Below are positions 53,111 through 62,614 of a stretch of DNA of 64,000 nucleotides, piece after piece (the first letter of the stretch is position 1; every line of letters starts with the position of its first letter). A program made the position numbers and the translations under genes. The DNA is taken from contig NZ_LT732535.1 of assembly GCF_900156915.1 (NCBI RefSeq), forward strand, positions 389,120-453,119, given 5' to 3'. The DNA is from Sediminibacillus massiliensis. GTDB lineage: Bacteria; Bacillota; Bacilli; Bacillales; Amphibacillaceae. The notes under the pieces are model-generated. The model had not been told where the DNA came from and ran no database searches. It saw nothing but the letters and a program-made list of their open reading frames with translations.

Positions 53111-53133
53111 CCGCCCTCCACCATCACGGGCGG
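53111..53133. other. GC-rich hairpin upstream of cmk
   Basis: CCGCCC (53111-53116) pairs with GGGCGG (53128-53133) around an 11-base loop in the 166-base gap before cmk. No T-run follows. It may be an inefficient terminator or a leader structure. Confidence 0.4.
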
Positions 53134-53219
53134 ATAATAGGAGAATTTCTTACTAGCGGACTTTTTGTCAGCAATTATTTATGAATACTTTTCACCAAAT
53201 ACGAGAGGAATGTAAGTAC

Positions 53220-53894
53220 ATGGAACAAAATTTAGCTATAGCAATCGACGGACCAGCAGCTGCCGGTAAAAGTACTGTCGCGAAAATGATCGCAAAAGAA
53301 CTATCTTTTATCTATATCGATACAGGAGCGATGTACAGAGCGCTTACATGGGCAGCAATCAAAAACAATACTGACCTGGAGGATGGAAGCAAAATCACCG
53401 GGCTCCTTAAAAGAACGGTCATCGATCTCCAACAATCCGAGGATGGGCAAAAGGTCTTGGTCGATGACCGTGATGTCACGGATGAAATCAGAACTCAAGA
53501 TGTTACGAATCAAGTTTCGATCGTGGCCAAACATCCTGATGTCCGAAAAGAAATGGTTCAGCGACAGCGGGTCCTTGCCGACCAAAAAGGGGTGGTAATG
53601 GACGGAAGGGATATCGGCACCCATGTTCTGCCGGATGCCGAAGTAAAAATTTTCCTGATTGCTTCTGTCGAGGAACGGGCCGAAAGGCGGCACAAAGAGA
53701 ATCTGGAAAAAGGCTATCCATCTGAATTGGAGCAGCTTAAGAAGGAAATTGAAAGAAGAGATCAGCTGGACACTGAACGGGAGGCTTCGCCATTGATAAA
53801 AGCTGAAGACGCAGTGGAGATTGATACGACCTCTTTATCAATCAATGAAGTCGCTGATAGAATTTTGGAAGTTGTCAAGGGTGTAACAAAATAG
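53220..53894 (+). CDS. cmk: Cytidylate kinase
   Basis: Phosphorylates CMP and dCMP with ATP, essential for pyrimidine nucleotide supply. The 224-residue protein has the P-loop [10 protein letters not shown] near residues 9-18, DTGAMYRA near 34 and [16 protein letters not shown] near 127-142. ATG at 53220 is chosen since it directly precedes the P-loop domain and follows GAGAGGAA; the frame extends upstream to 53181. plsC follows after 19 bases, then the S1-domain gene. Confidence 0.95.
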   Translation: MEQNLAIAIDGPAAAGKSTVAKMIAKELSFIYIDTGAMYRALTWAAIKNNTDLEDGSKITGLLKRTVIDLQQSEDGQKVLVDDRDVTDEIRTQDVTNQVSIVAKHPDVRKEMVQRQRVLADQKGVVMDGRDIGTHVLPDAEVKIFLIASVEERAERRHKENLEKGYPSELEQLKKEIERRDQLDTEREASPLIKAEDAVEIDTTSLSINEVADRILEVVKGVTK

Positions 53895-53913
53895 TAGAAG
53901 GGATTAAGGGGAA

Positions 53914-54495
53914 ATGAGTTTATATACGTTTGCAAAAAATGTGGTGACAGTACTTCTTTATCCATTATATCGTATTAAAGTAGAGGGTAAGGAGAATGTT
54001 CCGAAGCAAGGCCCTGTCATTATCTGTGCCAATCATATCTCTAATTTAGATCCGCCGGTAGTTGGCATCACTTGTCCGAGAGATATTTACTTCATGGCAA
54101 AAGAGGAATTGTTCCAAAAAAAATTCCTTGGAGGGCTTCTAACAAGAATACATGCCTTTCCTATCAAAAGAGGAATGAAAGACAGGAATGCATTGAGGAA
54201 AGCACTTGACATTCTCGGTCGGGGTGAGACATTGGGATTGTTCCCCGAAGGTACCAGAAGCAAAACAGGCCAAATTGGAAAGGGATTGTCCGGAGCAGGC
54301 TTTTTTGCACTCCGTTCTGAAGCTTACATTGTACCTTGTGCAATAATCGGACCTTATAAACCTTTTTCGAGATTGAAAGTAATTTACGGAAAACCGATTG
54401 AAATGGATAAATATCGGGAAAATAAAACTTCAGCAAAGGATGTTACTGAAGTTATCATGTCAGAAATCAGAAAGCTGGCAGAAAAACACAGTTAG
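53914..54495 (+). CDS. plsC: 1-acyl-sn-glycerol-3-phosphate acyltransferase
   Basis: Adds the second fatty acid to lysophosphatidic acid in phospholipid synthesis; membrane-associated. The 193-residue protein has the NHISNLDP box (H-x4-D catalytic motif) near residues 36-43 and FPEGTRSK near 110-117, with hydrophobic N-terminal residues. It sits between cmk and the S1-domain gene, a common arrangement outside Bacillus subtilis, where this gene is elsewhere. Confidence 0.93.
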   Translation: MSLYTFAKNVVTVLLYPLYRIKVEGKENVPKQGPVIICANHISNLDPPVVGITCPRDIYFMAKEELFQKKFLGGLLTRIHAFPIKRGMKDRNALRKALDILGRGETLGLFPEGTRSKTGQIGKGLSGAGFFALRSEAYIVPCAIIGPYKPFSRLKVIYGKPIEMDKYRENKTSAKDVTEVIMSEIRKLAEKHS

Positions 54496-54600
54496 AAACT
54501 ATCTATTGCTTGACAAAAATGTTCAAATGTAAGAAGTTAGAAAAAAGGACATTTCAAGGAAGTATTGTTGTGTGTCGGAAATTGAAGGAGGTTTCTTTTT

Positions 54601-55740
54601 ATGGATGAAATGAACAATGAACTTTCAGATCTTCAACAGCCACAAGTAGGTGACCAGGTTACCGGTAAAGTGGTAAAAGTAGAGGATAAACAAGTACTAG
54701 TGGACATTGGCTATAAAGTAGAAGGAATTGTCCCTATCAGCGAACTCTCGAGCTTGCATGTGGAAAAAGCATCCGATGCTGTGAGTGAAGGAGAAGAGCT
54801 TACTCTCAAAGTGAAAAAATCAGAAGACGATGAAATCGTTCTTTCCAAACGTGCAGTCGATGCAGACAATGCATGGGAAGATTTAGAAGAGAAATATAAC
54901 AGCGGAGAAGTTTTCGAAGCAGAAGTCAAAGATGTCGTTAAAGGCGGTCTTGTCGTAGATGTCGGTTTGCGCGGATTCATCCCGGCTTCTTTAGTTGAAA
55001 CACATTATGTAGAAGACTTCGAAGATTATAAAAACAAGACATTGAGTTTAAAAGTGGTAGAGTTGGATCGCGAGCAAAACCGTGTGATTTTGTCACACCG
55101 TGCTGTTACAGAAGCAGACGAAGCGTCCAAGAAGCAGGAAGTCCTGCAAAGCCTTCAAGAAGGACAGGTTGTGGAAGGTACTGTTCAGCGTCTAACCGAT
55201 TTCGGAGTATTCGTGGATATCGGTGGCATTGACGGTCTTGTTCATATCTCTCAGTTATCCTATCAGCATGTAGAAAAAGCATCTGATGTTGTAGAAGAAG
55301 GCCAAAAAATCAACGTGAAAGTCTTGTCTGTGGACAGAGACAATGAACGGATTTCCCTTTCCTTGAAAGAAACATTGCCCGGACCGTGGGATAACATCGA
55401 GGATAAAATACAAGCCGGATCTGTGGTTGACGGCACCGTCAAACGTTTGGTTAATTTTGGAGCTTTTGTCGAAGTCGCTCCAGGGGTGGAAGGCCTTGTG
55501 CATATATCCCAGATTTCCAACCAGCATATCGGAACACCACAGGAAGTGCTGGATGTCGGTCAATCCGTTCAAGTTAAAGTACTCGATGTAAACGAAGCTG
55601 ATCAGCGTATGTCGCTCAGTATCAAGGAATTAGAGCGTGACCAAAACCAAGCTGAATTAAAACAATACGAAAAAGAGGAAGACCATTCAGGTTTCCAATT
55701 GGGTGACATGATCGGTGATAAGTTAGATAAATACAAGTGA
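54601..55740 (+). CDS. ypfD: 30S ribosomal protein S1 homologue (YpfD)
   Basis: A 379-residue RNA-binding protein with four S1 (OB-fold) domains at roughly 16-85, 103-167, 187-255 and 272-341; the third and fourth are the most alike (GTVQRLTDFGVFVDIGG and GTVKRLVNFGAFVEVAP). In Firmicutes this short S1 is not essential for translation and is often called YpfD. AAGGAGG precedes the ATG. fni follows 12 bases downstream. Confidence 0.94.
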   Translation: MDEMNNELSDLQQPQVGDQVTGKVVKVEDKQVLVDIGYKVEGIVPISELSSLHVEKASDAVSEGEELTLKVKKSEDDEIVLSKRAVDADNAWEDLEEKYNSGEVFEAEVKDVVKGGLVVDVGLRGFIPASLVETHYVEDFEDYKNKTLSLKVVELDREQNRVILSHRAVTEADEASKKQEVLQSLQEGQVVEGTVQRLTDFGVFVDIGGIDGLVHISQLSYQHVEKASDVVEEGQKINVKVLSVDRDNERISLSLKETLPGPWDNIEDKIQAGSVVDGTVKRLVNFGAFVEVAPGVEGLVHISQISNQHIGTPQEVLDVGQSVQVKVLDVNEADQRMSLSIKELERDQNQAELKQYEKEEDHSGFQLGDMIGDKLDKYK

Positions 55741-55752
55741 TGGTGACCAACA

Positions 55753-56778
55753 ATGAATAGATCCCAAAGAAAATTGGAGCATATCAAATATGCGATTGAA
55801 TCGAACAGCACGGAAGGAAATTATTTTGATGATTTGACATTGATCCATCAAAGCATTTCTTCACTTCATTGGGATTCCATCGATTTGTGTGTTGACTTAG
55901 GCGAACTTTCTTTAAGTTCGCCTCTTTTTATCAGCGCTATGACCGGAGGCGGAGGTACAAAAACGGAAGAGATAAATAAAAAACTGGCAATTGCCGCTTC
56001 ACATACAGGGGTGGCGATGTCGGTCGGTTCCCAAATGGCTGCAGTAAAAGACAAGACAGAAGAAGCAAGCTTTAAAATTGTGCGGAAGGAAAATCCAGAG
56101 GGGATTATATTCGCTAACCTCGGCAGCGAGGCTAGTGTTGACCAGGCACAAAAAGCGATTCATATGCTGGAAGCCGATGCCTTGCAAATTCACTTGAATA
56201 CTCTCCAGGAATTGATCATGCCCGAAGGCGATCGCGATTTCACATCGACTGCAAAAAATATAGAATCAATTGTCCGTCATATCCATATACCGGTAATTGT
56301 AAAAGAGGTAGGGTATGGCATGTCCAAGGAAACAGCAAATCGGTTGAAGCAATTGGGAGTGACATACATAGATGTGTCAGGCAAAGGCGGTACCAATTTT
56401 TCAAAAGTGGAAAACAGGCGTAGAAAGAAACCGCTTCAAGCTTTCAATAATTGGGGCATCCCCTCCCCGGCTGCTATCAAAGAAGTGAAGAAGGCATTCC
56501 CGGATTGTAATCTGCTTGCATCAGGCGGCATAAGAAATGGATTGGACGGAGCCAAGTCAATGGTATTGGGAGCCAAGGCTTTTGGTATGGCTGGTACGTT
56601 ATTGAAAGTCCTGTTAGAGGAAGGATTAGAAGCCTTGCAGGAACAAATCGACCAAGTCCATGAAGAAGTAAAACTTGCCATGCTACTACTGGATTGTACC
56701 AAAACTTACGAGTTAGAAAATAAACCATATGTGTCTACAGGTTATTTGAATGATTGGTTTACACAAAGAAGAATTTGA
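55753..56778 (+). CDS. fni: Isopentenyl-diphosphate delta-isomerase type 2
   Basis: FMN- and NAD(P)H-dependent isomerisation of IPP to DMAPP in isoprenoid synthesis. The 341-residue protein is of the Fni class: AMTGGGGTKTEEINKKLA near 57-74, GSQMA, LQIHLNTLQE near 145, SGKGGTNFSKVE near 210-221 and SGGIRNGLDGAKS near 258. It lies directly after the S1 gene, as in Bacillus subtilis (ypgA). A terminator follows. Confidence 0.94.
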   Translation: MNRSQRKLEHIKYAIESNSTEGNYFDDLTLIHQSISSLHWDSIDLCVDLGELSLSSPLFISAMTGGGGTKTEEINKKLAIAASHTGVAMSVGSQMAAVKDKTEEASFKIVRKENPEGIIFANLGSEASVDQAQKAIHMLEADALQIHLNTLQELIMPEGDRDFTSTAKNIESIVRHIHIPVIVKEVGYGMSKETANRLKQLGVTYIDVSGKGGTNFSKVENRRRKKPLQAFNNWGIPSPAAIKEVKKAFPDCNLLASGGIRNGLDGAKSMVLGAKAFGMAGTLLKVLLEEGLEALQEQIDQVHEEVKLAMLLLDCTKTYELENKPYVSTGYLNDWFTQRRI

Positions 56779-56804
56779 TGAGTAAATATACATAAAACAT
56801 TGTG

Positions 56805-56840
56805 AAGGCTGTCGGGAGAGTTTTTCCGATGGCCTTTTTA
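56805..56840 (+). terminator. Terminator after fni
   Basis: AAGGC(TG)TCGG and CCGA(TG)GCCTTTTT form a stem with a small internal mismatch around GAGAGTTTTT. Confidence 0.7.
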
Positions 56841-56964
56841 TTTGTCGTTCCCTTTTCCTTAGTTATCTTGATATTCACCTGACAGGAGTGATGATCGCCG
56901 GGCAGAAGAAGCATGGAACTTCAAATACAGAAACCGGACAAGGGGAATCGCGGGTGTCAAATAG

Positions 56965-56987
56965 AAAAACCCTGGAAGTCCAGGGTT
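56965..56987 (-). terminator. Minus-strand terminator of CotF-like gene
   Basis: AACCCTGG/CCAGGGTT pair perfectly around a four-base loop and, read on the minus strand, run into TTTTTC. The stem overlaps the stop codon of the gene at 56986-57282. Confidence 0.85.
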
Positions 56988-57282
56988 AATCGTTGACCAT
57001 TTCCAAGGCCGTTTTAATTTTTTCTTCATCATGTGATAATTGTTCGTTGACGTCGTAAGCATGATACATCTCGTTCTTGATCATATAGTTCGCTATTTTA
57101 GCATGTGTGTCGATGGCTTGGTTTAACTGTTTTTTCAGGACTTCTCTCACTTCTGGGGATGCTGTTTCCGTTATAGCCACTGCATAAGTTCTAACTGCAG
57201 ATTTAGCAGTGACCAGAAAATCTGTCGCGATAATCTCGTCCCTCATTTTCCCTGCAGTTTTCAACTTCTCCATTAATTCCAT
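56986..57282 (-). CDS. CotF-like spore coat family protein
   Basis: A 98-residue helical protein. The pattern KMRDEIIATDFLVTAKSAVRTYAVAITETASPEVREVLKKQLNQAIDTHAKIANYMIKNEMYHAYDVNEQL (given by its ends, residues 12-82) is the CotF/ferritin-like helical domain of Bacillus coat proteins. The YHAYDVNEQL end is a hallmark of these. AAAGGAGAG precedes the ATG. It forms an operon with the gene at 57305-57508. A role in spore coat is inferred from the family. Confidence 0.75.
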   Translation of the reverse strand: MELMEKLKTAGKMRDEIIATDFLVTAKSAVRTYAVAITETASPEVREVLKKQLNQAIDTHAKIANYMIKNEMYHAYDVNEQLSHDEEKIKTALEMVND

Positions 57283-57304
57283 CTGATTTTCTCTCCTTTC
57301 TTTT

Positions 57305-57508
57305 TTATTTGTTATTCGGTAATAACTCTTCTAGTTCTTTTATCGCTTTTTCCGAGGTGGTGACCTCATTATCCAGGATCTGTCTTAATGTGTCATCTTC
57401 TACAAGGGGTTTCATTGCATAAGCTTTCAGGATTGCGGATTGTTTTAAAGTGAGAATTTCATGGATTTCCAACGTTTCATGCATTGCAAGTTTGTTAGCC
57501 GCAGCCAT
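57305..57508 (-). CDS. Small CotF-N-like helical protein
   Basis: A 67-residue helical protein beginning MAAANKLAMHETLEIHEIL, with a second helix (VTTSEKAIKELEELL). This matches the N-terminal half of CotF/YhcQ-type spore proteins, in which the gene downstream would supply the other half. AAGGAGG precedes the ATG. It is 22 bases upstream of the CotF-like gene. I cannot say whether the two act as a complex. Confidence 0.65.
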   Translation of the reverse strand: MAAANKLAMHETLEIHEILTLKQSAILKAYAMKPLVEDDTLRQILDNEVTTSEKAIKELEELLPNNK

Positions 57509-57647
57509 AATACTCCTCCTTTTCGTTTATTGCCTCACAACAATGAATACCCCTAAACTGTTACTTTTCAAACTTGAACCTTTCCTTTTCAGCGCCAATG
57601 ATTAAAATAATAAAATTCCAGCTATAATGCTAAGGGTGGTGAACATT

Positions 57648-58256
57648 ATGGAAGGTTTGTTTTTTTATTGGATCAGTTGGATGGTTTGGGTCTTTTTCAC
57701 TTTCTTATATCGAAAAGACCGGTTCAGGATATTTATGTCGGCATGGATACTTCTGCTAATCATTTGCTCGGAGATAAATGCCACTTTCGTTGGCTATCAA
57801 GTAAATATGGCAGTTATCGTTTCTTTTTGCGGAGGTATGATACTTCATGCGAGAAGTTCCAGGTGGTTGTATCACAATTTTTGTACGTTATGCCTGGTAT
57901 TCAGCTATACAGGGATACTATTCTGGGAAATGATCAGCCCGATTTGGGTTTTCATGCCAAGGCTTCTGATGGTTCCGTTTCTTGGAGTCGCACTATTGTT
58001 TTTTGTTTGTAAGACCTTCCGTGACAGGTGTGCGGTCTGGACATTAGGTGTTACGACTGGTGAAATTCTTCACACCATTATCTTGAACAGCTATGGTTTC
58101 TCAGTAGGTATAGGACAATTATCGTTTCTGGATTTGATGATGGTGGGAATAAGCTTCAATCTTTTAGCAACACTAATGGTACTGGTTAAAAGACGGGTGG
58201 AAATCATCCTTCAGAGCATAGAAGAAAAGCTGAAAATGAGGTGGAACCATGAATGA
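57648..58256 (+). CDS. yphA: YphA family membrane protein
   Basis: A 202-residue integral membrane protein with about six hydrophobic segments and no catalytic motif. ATG at 57648 lies after AAGGGTGGTG. It overlaps the YIEGIA-family gene by eight bases, so the two are co-translated. Order yphA-yphB-der matches Bacillus subtilis. The function is unknown; linkage suggests a role with the spore-related YIEGIA protein. Confidence 0.8.
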   Translation: MEGLFFYWISWMVWVFFTFLYRKDRFRIFMSAWILLLIICSEINATFVGYQVNMAVIVSFCGGMILHARSSRWLYHNFCTLCLVFSYTGILFWEMISPIWVFMPRLLMVPFLGVALLFFVCKTFRDRCAVWTLGVTTGEILHTIILNSYGFSVGIGQLSFLDLMMVGISFNLLATLMVLVKRRVEIILQSIEEKLKMRWNHE

Positions 58257-59139
58257 GTACACTTATCCAATCCTTTTCGGGGTCATTGTCGGAACGCTTG
58301 CAAGGCTTGTTATGCTCCGTACTGATTACCGACAGTATCCCACATATCTGCACGGCAAAGTCATCCATATCTCTTTAGGATTCATTGCAGCTGGATTGGG
58401 GACCATGGCTGTGCCTTCCATTATGGAAAAAGAGTTTACCGCTGTCACATTTTTGACAATAGCTGCTTCACAGTTCCGTGAAGTAAGAAATATGGAAAGG
58501 AATACGTTGACTGAATTAGATGCTTACGAACTCGTGCCGAGGGGAAACACTTATATAGAAGGAATAGCTGTAGCGTTCGAAGGCAGAAATTATCTGGTCA
58601 TATTTACAGCGTTTTTGGCTACTCTTTCCTATCTAGTATGGAATATTTGGATTGCGATTGTAGTCTCTTTGGTTTGTTTTCTCCTTATCAGGAAATTTAT
58701 GAGTGGATCTACACTTAAAGATATAGTCGATATTGAATATAAGGATATACACTTTGAAGGAGCGGGACTTTATGTCGACAACATCTATATAATGAATATC
58801 GGTTTACCGGAAAGGCAGGATGAAATAAGAAAATATGGGATGGGCTTTATACTCACACCGAAAAACTTTAATGTTCGTTCTACCATAGCCAATCTCGGAC
58901 AAAGGCAAGCAATTCTTCATGATGTATCTGTGTCTATGGGTGTATTCAGGGATTCTGGAACTCCAGCCCTCGTCCCGCTTATCAAAAGGGATTTGGATGA
59001 TGGTCGAATCGGTGTCTTCATTTTGCCTCAGAACAAAGATGTTGAAAGGGCAATCAACGTGATCGGAGCAACACCCGTATTGGAAAATGCGATCAGAATG
59101 CCGTCCGAATCGAAAGCGAACCGGAAAGGGGGGAATTGA
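58249..59139 (+). CDS. YIEGIA family membrane protein (YphB-like)
   Basis: A 296-residue protein with three or four membrane segments in the first 150 residues, including the signature YIEGIA itself near residue 103, and a soluble C-terminal domain. Members are confined to spore formers and sit upstream of der. The Bacillus subtilis homologue is linked to spore envelope assembly (I state this with limited certainty). It overlaps yphA and is followed at once by its small partner. Confidence 0.82.
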   Translation: MNEYTYPILFGVIVGTLARLVMLRTDYRQYPTYLHGKVIHISLGFIAAGLGTMAVPSIMEKEFTAVTFLTIAASQFREVRNMERNTLTELDAYELVPRGNTYIEGIAVAFEGRNYLVIFTAFLATLSYLVWNIWIAIVVSLVCFLLIRKFMSGSTLKDIVDIEYKDIHFEGAGLYVDNIYIMNIGLPERQDEIRKYGMGFILTPKNFNVRSTIANLGQRQAILHDVSVSMGVFRDSGTPALVPLIKRDLDDGRIGVFILPQNKDVERAINVIGATPVLENAIRMPSESKANRKGGN

Positions 59140-59141
59140 GA

Positions 59142-59327
59142 GTGAAAATGGAAAAAGCGGTATTGGCCGTTATTACCACCAAGCAGGAAAAAGTTGCAGG
59201 TGGTGCACCCATATTCTTATGTGATTCCCAGGAGGAAATGGAAAAAGTCGCTGCCAATCTGGAAGCAATCCTGGACGGGATAAGTCATGCGCTCAGTGAT
59301 CAATTACATATCATCGTCAAACATTGA
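59142..59327 (+). CDS. Small partner (capping complex subunit) of YIEGIA protein
   Basis: A 61-residue protein with a compact beta-alpha pattern (AVLAVITTKQEKVAGGAPIF then a helix EEMEKVAANLEAILDG). It is found next to YIEGIA genes. GTG at 59142 is preferred (GGGGGG eight bases before); a TTG at 59136 overlaps the yphB stop but lies too close to the ribosome-binding site. The function is unknown; the pairing is inferred from position. Confidence 0.72.
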   Translation: MKMEKAVLAVITTKQEKVAGGAPIFLCDSQEEMEKVAANLEAILDGISHALSDQLHIIVKH

Positions 59328-59443
59328 GACAGGTGGCATTTAAAGAAATCGTTGTTTAATATTTCCTCTTTTGCTAAAATAAATAGGTTAATGATTGTGA
59401 ATAAAAGTTCTGAAGTATAGTGGACAGAAAGGATGGTCCTTTC

Positions 59444-60754
59444 ATGAGGAAATCTGTAGTAGCAATAGTTGGAAGGCCTAATGTGGGCAAGTCAACTATT
59501 TTTAATAGGTTGGTAGGAGAAAGGATTTCAATAGTAGAAGATGTACCGGGAGTGACGAGAGACAGAATATATTCGAGCGCTGAATGGCTGACAACTTCTT
59601 TCAATCTTATCGATACAGGAGGGATTGAAGTTGGCGATGAGCCTTTGTTAGTGCAAATGAGGGAACAGGCAGAGGTAGCCATAAACGAATCAGATGTCAT
59701 CATTTTCATGGTCAATGGAAGAGAAGGCATTACCGCGGCTGATGAAGAGGTGGCCAAACTGTTGTTCCGTTCCAATAAACCAGTAGTATTGGCAGTGAAC
59801 AAAATAGACAACCCGGAAATGAGGGATGAGATTTATGAATTTTATTCCCTTGGATTTGGAGAACCGTTTCCAATATCCGGGACACACGGGCTTGGGCTCG
59901 GCGATTTGCTTGATGAAGTGGTAAAACACTTTCCTGAATTGGAACAGGAACAATATGAAGAAGATACAATTCACTTCAGTTTGATTGGAAGGCCGAATGT
60001 AGGGAAATCTTCCCTGGTCAATTCCATTTTGAATCAGGAAAGGGTCATTGTCAGTGATTTGGCTGGCACCACGCGTGATGCTGTCGATACACCGTTCACA
60101 CGCGATGAACGGGATTTCGTCATTATTGACACAGCTGGCATGCGAAAAAGAGGTAAAATATATGAAACAACTGAGAAATACAGTATCCTTCGCGCTTTAA
60201 AAGCAATTGAACGATCTGATGTCGTACTCGTGGTAATTGATGCAGAAACCGGTATTATCGAGCACGATAAGAAAATTGCCGGCTATGCTCATGAGGCAGG
60301 GAAAGCGGTTTTGATTGTAGTCAATAAATGGGATACAGTCGAAACAAATGAAAAGGCAATGAAAGAGTTTGAGGATAAAATCAGGGCCCATTTCCTATTC
60401 TTGGATTACGCTCCTATAGTATTTTTGTCCGCCAAAACGAAAAAAAGGCTGCACACTCTGTTGCCGCAAGTCCTGCAAGCGAGTGAAAACCATGCAAAAA
60501 GAGTGGAAACCAATGTGTTGAACGATGTCATCATGGATGCCCTCGCGGTGAATCCTACTCCGACTATGAAAGGGCAAAGGCTCAAGATACTTTACGCAAC
60601 ACAAGTTTCTGTCAAACCGCCGAGTTTTGTGGTATTTGTAAACGATCCGGCATTGATGCATTTTTCATATGAACGGTTTCTGGAAAACAGAATAAGGGAA
60701 GCGTTCGGTTTCGAAGGGACGCCGATCAAGATATTTGCTAGAAAAAGAAGTTGA
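59444..60754 (+). CDS. der: GTPase Der (EngA)
   Basis: Essential ribosome-assembly GTPase acting on the 50S subunit. The 436-residue protein has two G domains in tandem: GRPNVGKST near residues 9-17 with NKID, then GRPNVGKSS near 182-190 with NKWD. A C-terminal KH-like RNA-binding domain (about 352-436) follows. ATG at 59444 aligns with known N-termini ([13 protein letters not shown]); the frame upstream to 59420 is unlikely. gpsA follows. Confidence 0.96.
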   Translation: MRKSVVAIVGRPNVGKSTIFNRLVGERISIVEDVPGVTRDRIYSSAEWLTTSFNLIDTGGIEVGDEPLLVQMREQAEVAINESDVIIFMVNGREGITAADEEVAKLLFRSNKPVVLAVNKIDNPEMRDEIYEFYSLGFGEPFPISGTHGLGLGDLLDEVVKHFPELEQEQYEEDTIHFSLIGRPNVGKSSLVNSILNQERVIVSDLAGTTRDAVDTPFTRDERDFVIIDTAGMRKRGKIYETTEKYSILRALKAIERSDVVLVVIDAETGIIEHDKKIAGYAHEAGKAVLIVVNKWDTVETNEKAMKEFEDKIRAHFLFLDYAPIVFLSAKTKKRLHTLLPQVLQASENHAKRVETNVLNDVIMDALAVNPTPTMKGQRLKILYATQVSVKPPSFVVFVNDPALMHFSYERFLENRIREAFGFEGTPIKIFARKRS

Positions 60755-60765
60755 GGAGGAGTTCT

Positions 60766-61806
60766 GTGAGTAAGATAGCAGTATTGGGAGCTGGAAGCTG
60801 GGGAACAGCGCTTGCAATGGTCCTTGCAGATAACTCGCACGAGGTGAGGTTATGGACGCACAACCGGGAACATGCAGAATTGATTAACCAGACGCATGCC
60901 AATGAAAAGTATCTACCTGGAGTTTCTATTTCAGAGAAGATTACAGCCTATCATGATTTGAAAAAAGCGACGGAGGATGTCTCAACCATTTTATTTGTTG
61001 TGCCTACAAAGGCTGTGAGAGGGGTTTGCCGGCAGTTGGCTGAAGTACTTGAACATCCGGTTACCCTGGCGCATGGTACTAAGGGCATCGAGCCCGACTC
61101 TTTCAAAAGGGTTTCCGAAATTATCGATGAGGAATTGTCCAACCGCTTTTATAATAATGTAGTCGTTCTATCAGGGCCAAGTCATGCGGAAGAAGTAAGC
61201 CAAAGACAGCCGACTACACTTACCGCCTCGTCCGAGAATATTGAAGAGGCTCAGAAAGTACAGGATTTATTCATAAACAGCAACTTGAGAGTGTATACAA
61301 GCCCAGATATGATCGGTGTCGAACTTGGCGGAGCATTGAAGAACATTATTGCTCTTGGGGCAGGTATATCAGATGGTCTCGGCTATGGAGATAATGCCAA
61401 AGCGGCACTCATTACCAGAGGGCTTGCCGAAATCGCCCGGCTGGGCAGCTCGATGGGGGCAAATCCACTGACATTTTTAGGATTGACCGGTGTCGGGGAT
61501 TTAATTGTGACGTGTACAAGTGTGCACAGCCGGAACTGGAGAGCAGGGAACTTGCTTGGTCAAAATTATAAGCTGCCGGATGTATTAGACCAAATGGGAA
61601 TGGTCGTCGAAGGAGTTCGGACTACTAGGGCTGCCCATCAATTGGCGGATAAGCAAGGGATTGACATGCCAATAACGGACGGGCTCTACAGGATTTTATT
61701 TGAAGAAGCTAAACCGAAAGATGTCGTCGATCAGCTGATGAACCGTGATAGAAGACAGGAAATGGATGATTTGTCGTTAATCTTGAGCAATCGATTTTCA
61801 AACTAA
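60766..61806 (+). CDS. gpsA: Glycerol-3-phosphate dehydrogenase [NAD(P)+]
   Basis: Reduces dihydroxyacetone phosphate to sn-glycerol 3-phosphate for phospholipid synthesis. The 346-residue protein has the Rossmann GAGSWGTALA at about residues 7-16, LSGPSHAEEV near 137-146 and the substrate Lys in GALKNIIALGAG. The GTG start at 60766 follows GAGGAGGA. Order der-gpsA-spoVIF-yphE-yphF-spoIVA matches Bacillus subtilis. Confidence 0.95.
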   Translation: MSKIAVLGAGSWGTALAMVLADNSHEVRLWTHNREHAELINQTHANEKYLPGVSISEKITAYHDLKKATEDVSTILFVVPTKAVRGVCRQLAEVLEHPVTLAHGTKGIEPDSFKRVSEIIDEELSNRFYNNVVVLSGPSHAEEVSQRQPTTLTASSENIEEAQKVQDLFINSNLRVYTSPDMIGVELGGALKNIIALGAGISDGLGYGDNAKAALITRGLAEIARLGSSMGANPLTFLGLTGVGDLIVTCTSVHSRNWRAGNLLGQNYKLPDVLDQMGMVVEGVRTTRAAHQLADKQGIDMPITDGLYRILFEEAKPKDVVDQLMNRDRRQEMDDLSLILSNRFSN

Positions 61807-61864
61807 CACAGTCTAACCCTCTTTGCATATAATGTTGTGAAGATAAAGGCAAGGAGGAGTGGAC

Positions 61865-62125
61865 GTGAGCGACTTTCAAAAGAATTTGTTCGACCAGATT
61901 CAGAAAAAATCGAGTGTAAAACCTGATGATATCTTCAAAGTGGCTGATTCCGTTAAAAATGCTGATTTCTCGGATGAAAAAACAGTCAGGAGGCTTGTGA
62001 GACAGCTGGCCAGAATGGCTGATAAACCTATTTCCAAAGAGAAAGAGGACAAAATAGTTAAAGCGATAACCAGCAACAACATGCCTACAGACATGAGCAC
62101 ACTGGGAAACCTTTTCAAAAAGTAG
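61865..62125 (+). CDS. spoVIF: Stage VI sporulation protein F
   Basis: An 86-residue helical protein expected in the mother cell, where its homologue in Bacillus subtilis supports coat assembly through GerE-dependent genes. Family features are DDIFKVADSVKNADFSDEKTVRRLVRQLA and ITSNNMPTDMSTLGNLFKK. GTG at 61865 lies seven bases after AGGAGG; a GTG at 61859 is only one base away. Confidence 0.85.
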   Translation: MSDFQKNLFDQIQKKSSVKPDDIFKVADSVKNADFSDEKTVRRLVRQLARMADKPISKEKEDKIVKAITSNNMPTDMSTLGNLFKK

Positions 62126-62224
62126 CGGTAACTGGGCATATGAGGATACAAAGAAGATAAGGTTCGCATAAAATAAATCGCACAAGCATTCATTTTAAAG
62201 CTGTATGGGTAATTATTTAGTCAT

Positions 62225-62261
62225 ACCGGGATAGAGACTGCCCCCTCTATCTCGGTCTTTT
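62225..62261 (+). terminator. Terminator after spoVIF
   Basis: ACCGGGATAGAG (62225-62236) and CTCTATCTCGGT (62245-62256) pair with one G-T step around ACTGCCCC, followed by CTTTTTG. Confidence 0.85.
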
Positions 62262-62391
62262 TGTTGTCATCCGTTTGGGATATCGAACGTGCAAATAATT
62301 GTGATATAATACTGGAAGTGTCGAACAAATACATAAAAACGGCTTGTCTTGAGGAAACAGTAAGCGAGATGATATAAAGAGGTGAAGAAAA

Positions 62392-62589
62392 TTGTCAGAA
62401 TCGATGTTAAACATGTATATTTCTTTTGCCGGTATCATTGCCTTGATGGTATCAATAGGGCTAATCCTTTTGAGCAGATACAAGCTAAAAGGAATATTTG
62501 CATTTATAATCGCTGTTGTGGCATATATTTGTCTTATTTTTGGCAGTTTGATTATTTTTTACATTGTTTTCAGCGGTCCGACCGCATAG
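62392..62589 (+). CDS. DUF2768 family membrane protein (YphE-like)
   Basis: A 65-residue protein with two membrane helices (about 8-27 and 34-60). Location between gpsA/spoVIF and yphF fits yphE of Bacillus subtilis. The start is TTG; AAAGAGGTG lies about seven bases before. An extended -10 (TGATATAAT) is visible upstream near 62299. The function is unknown. Confidence 0.75.
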   Translation: MSESMLNMYISFAGIIALMVSIGLILLSRYKLKGIFAFIIAVVAYICLIFGSLIIFYIVFSGPTA

Positions 62590-62614
62590 ATGAATGTTTT
62601 AGGAGGTTTGAATG

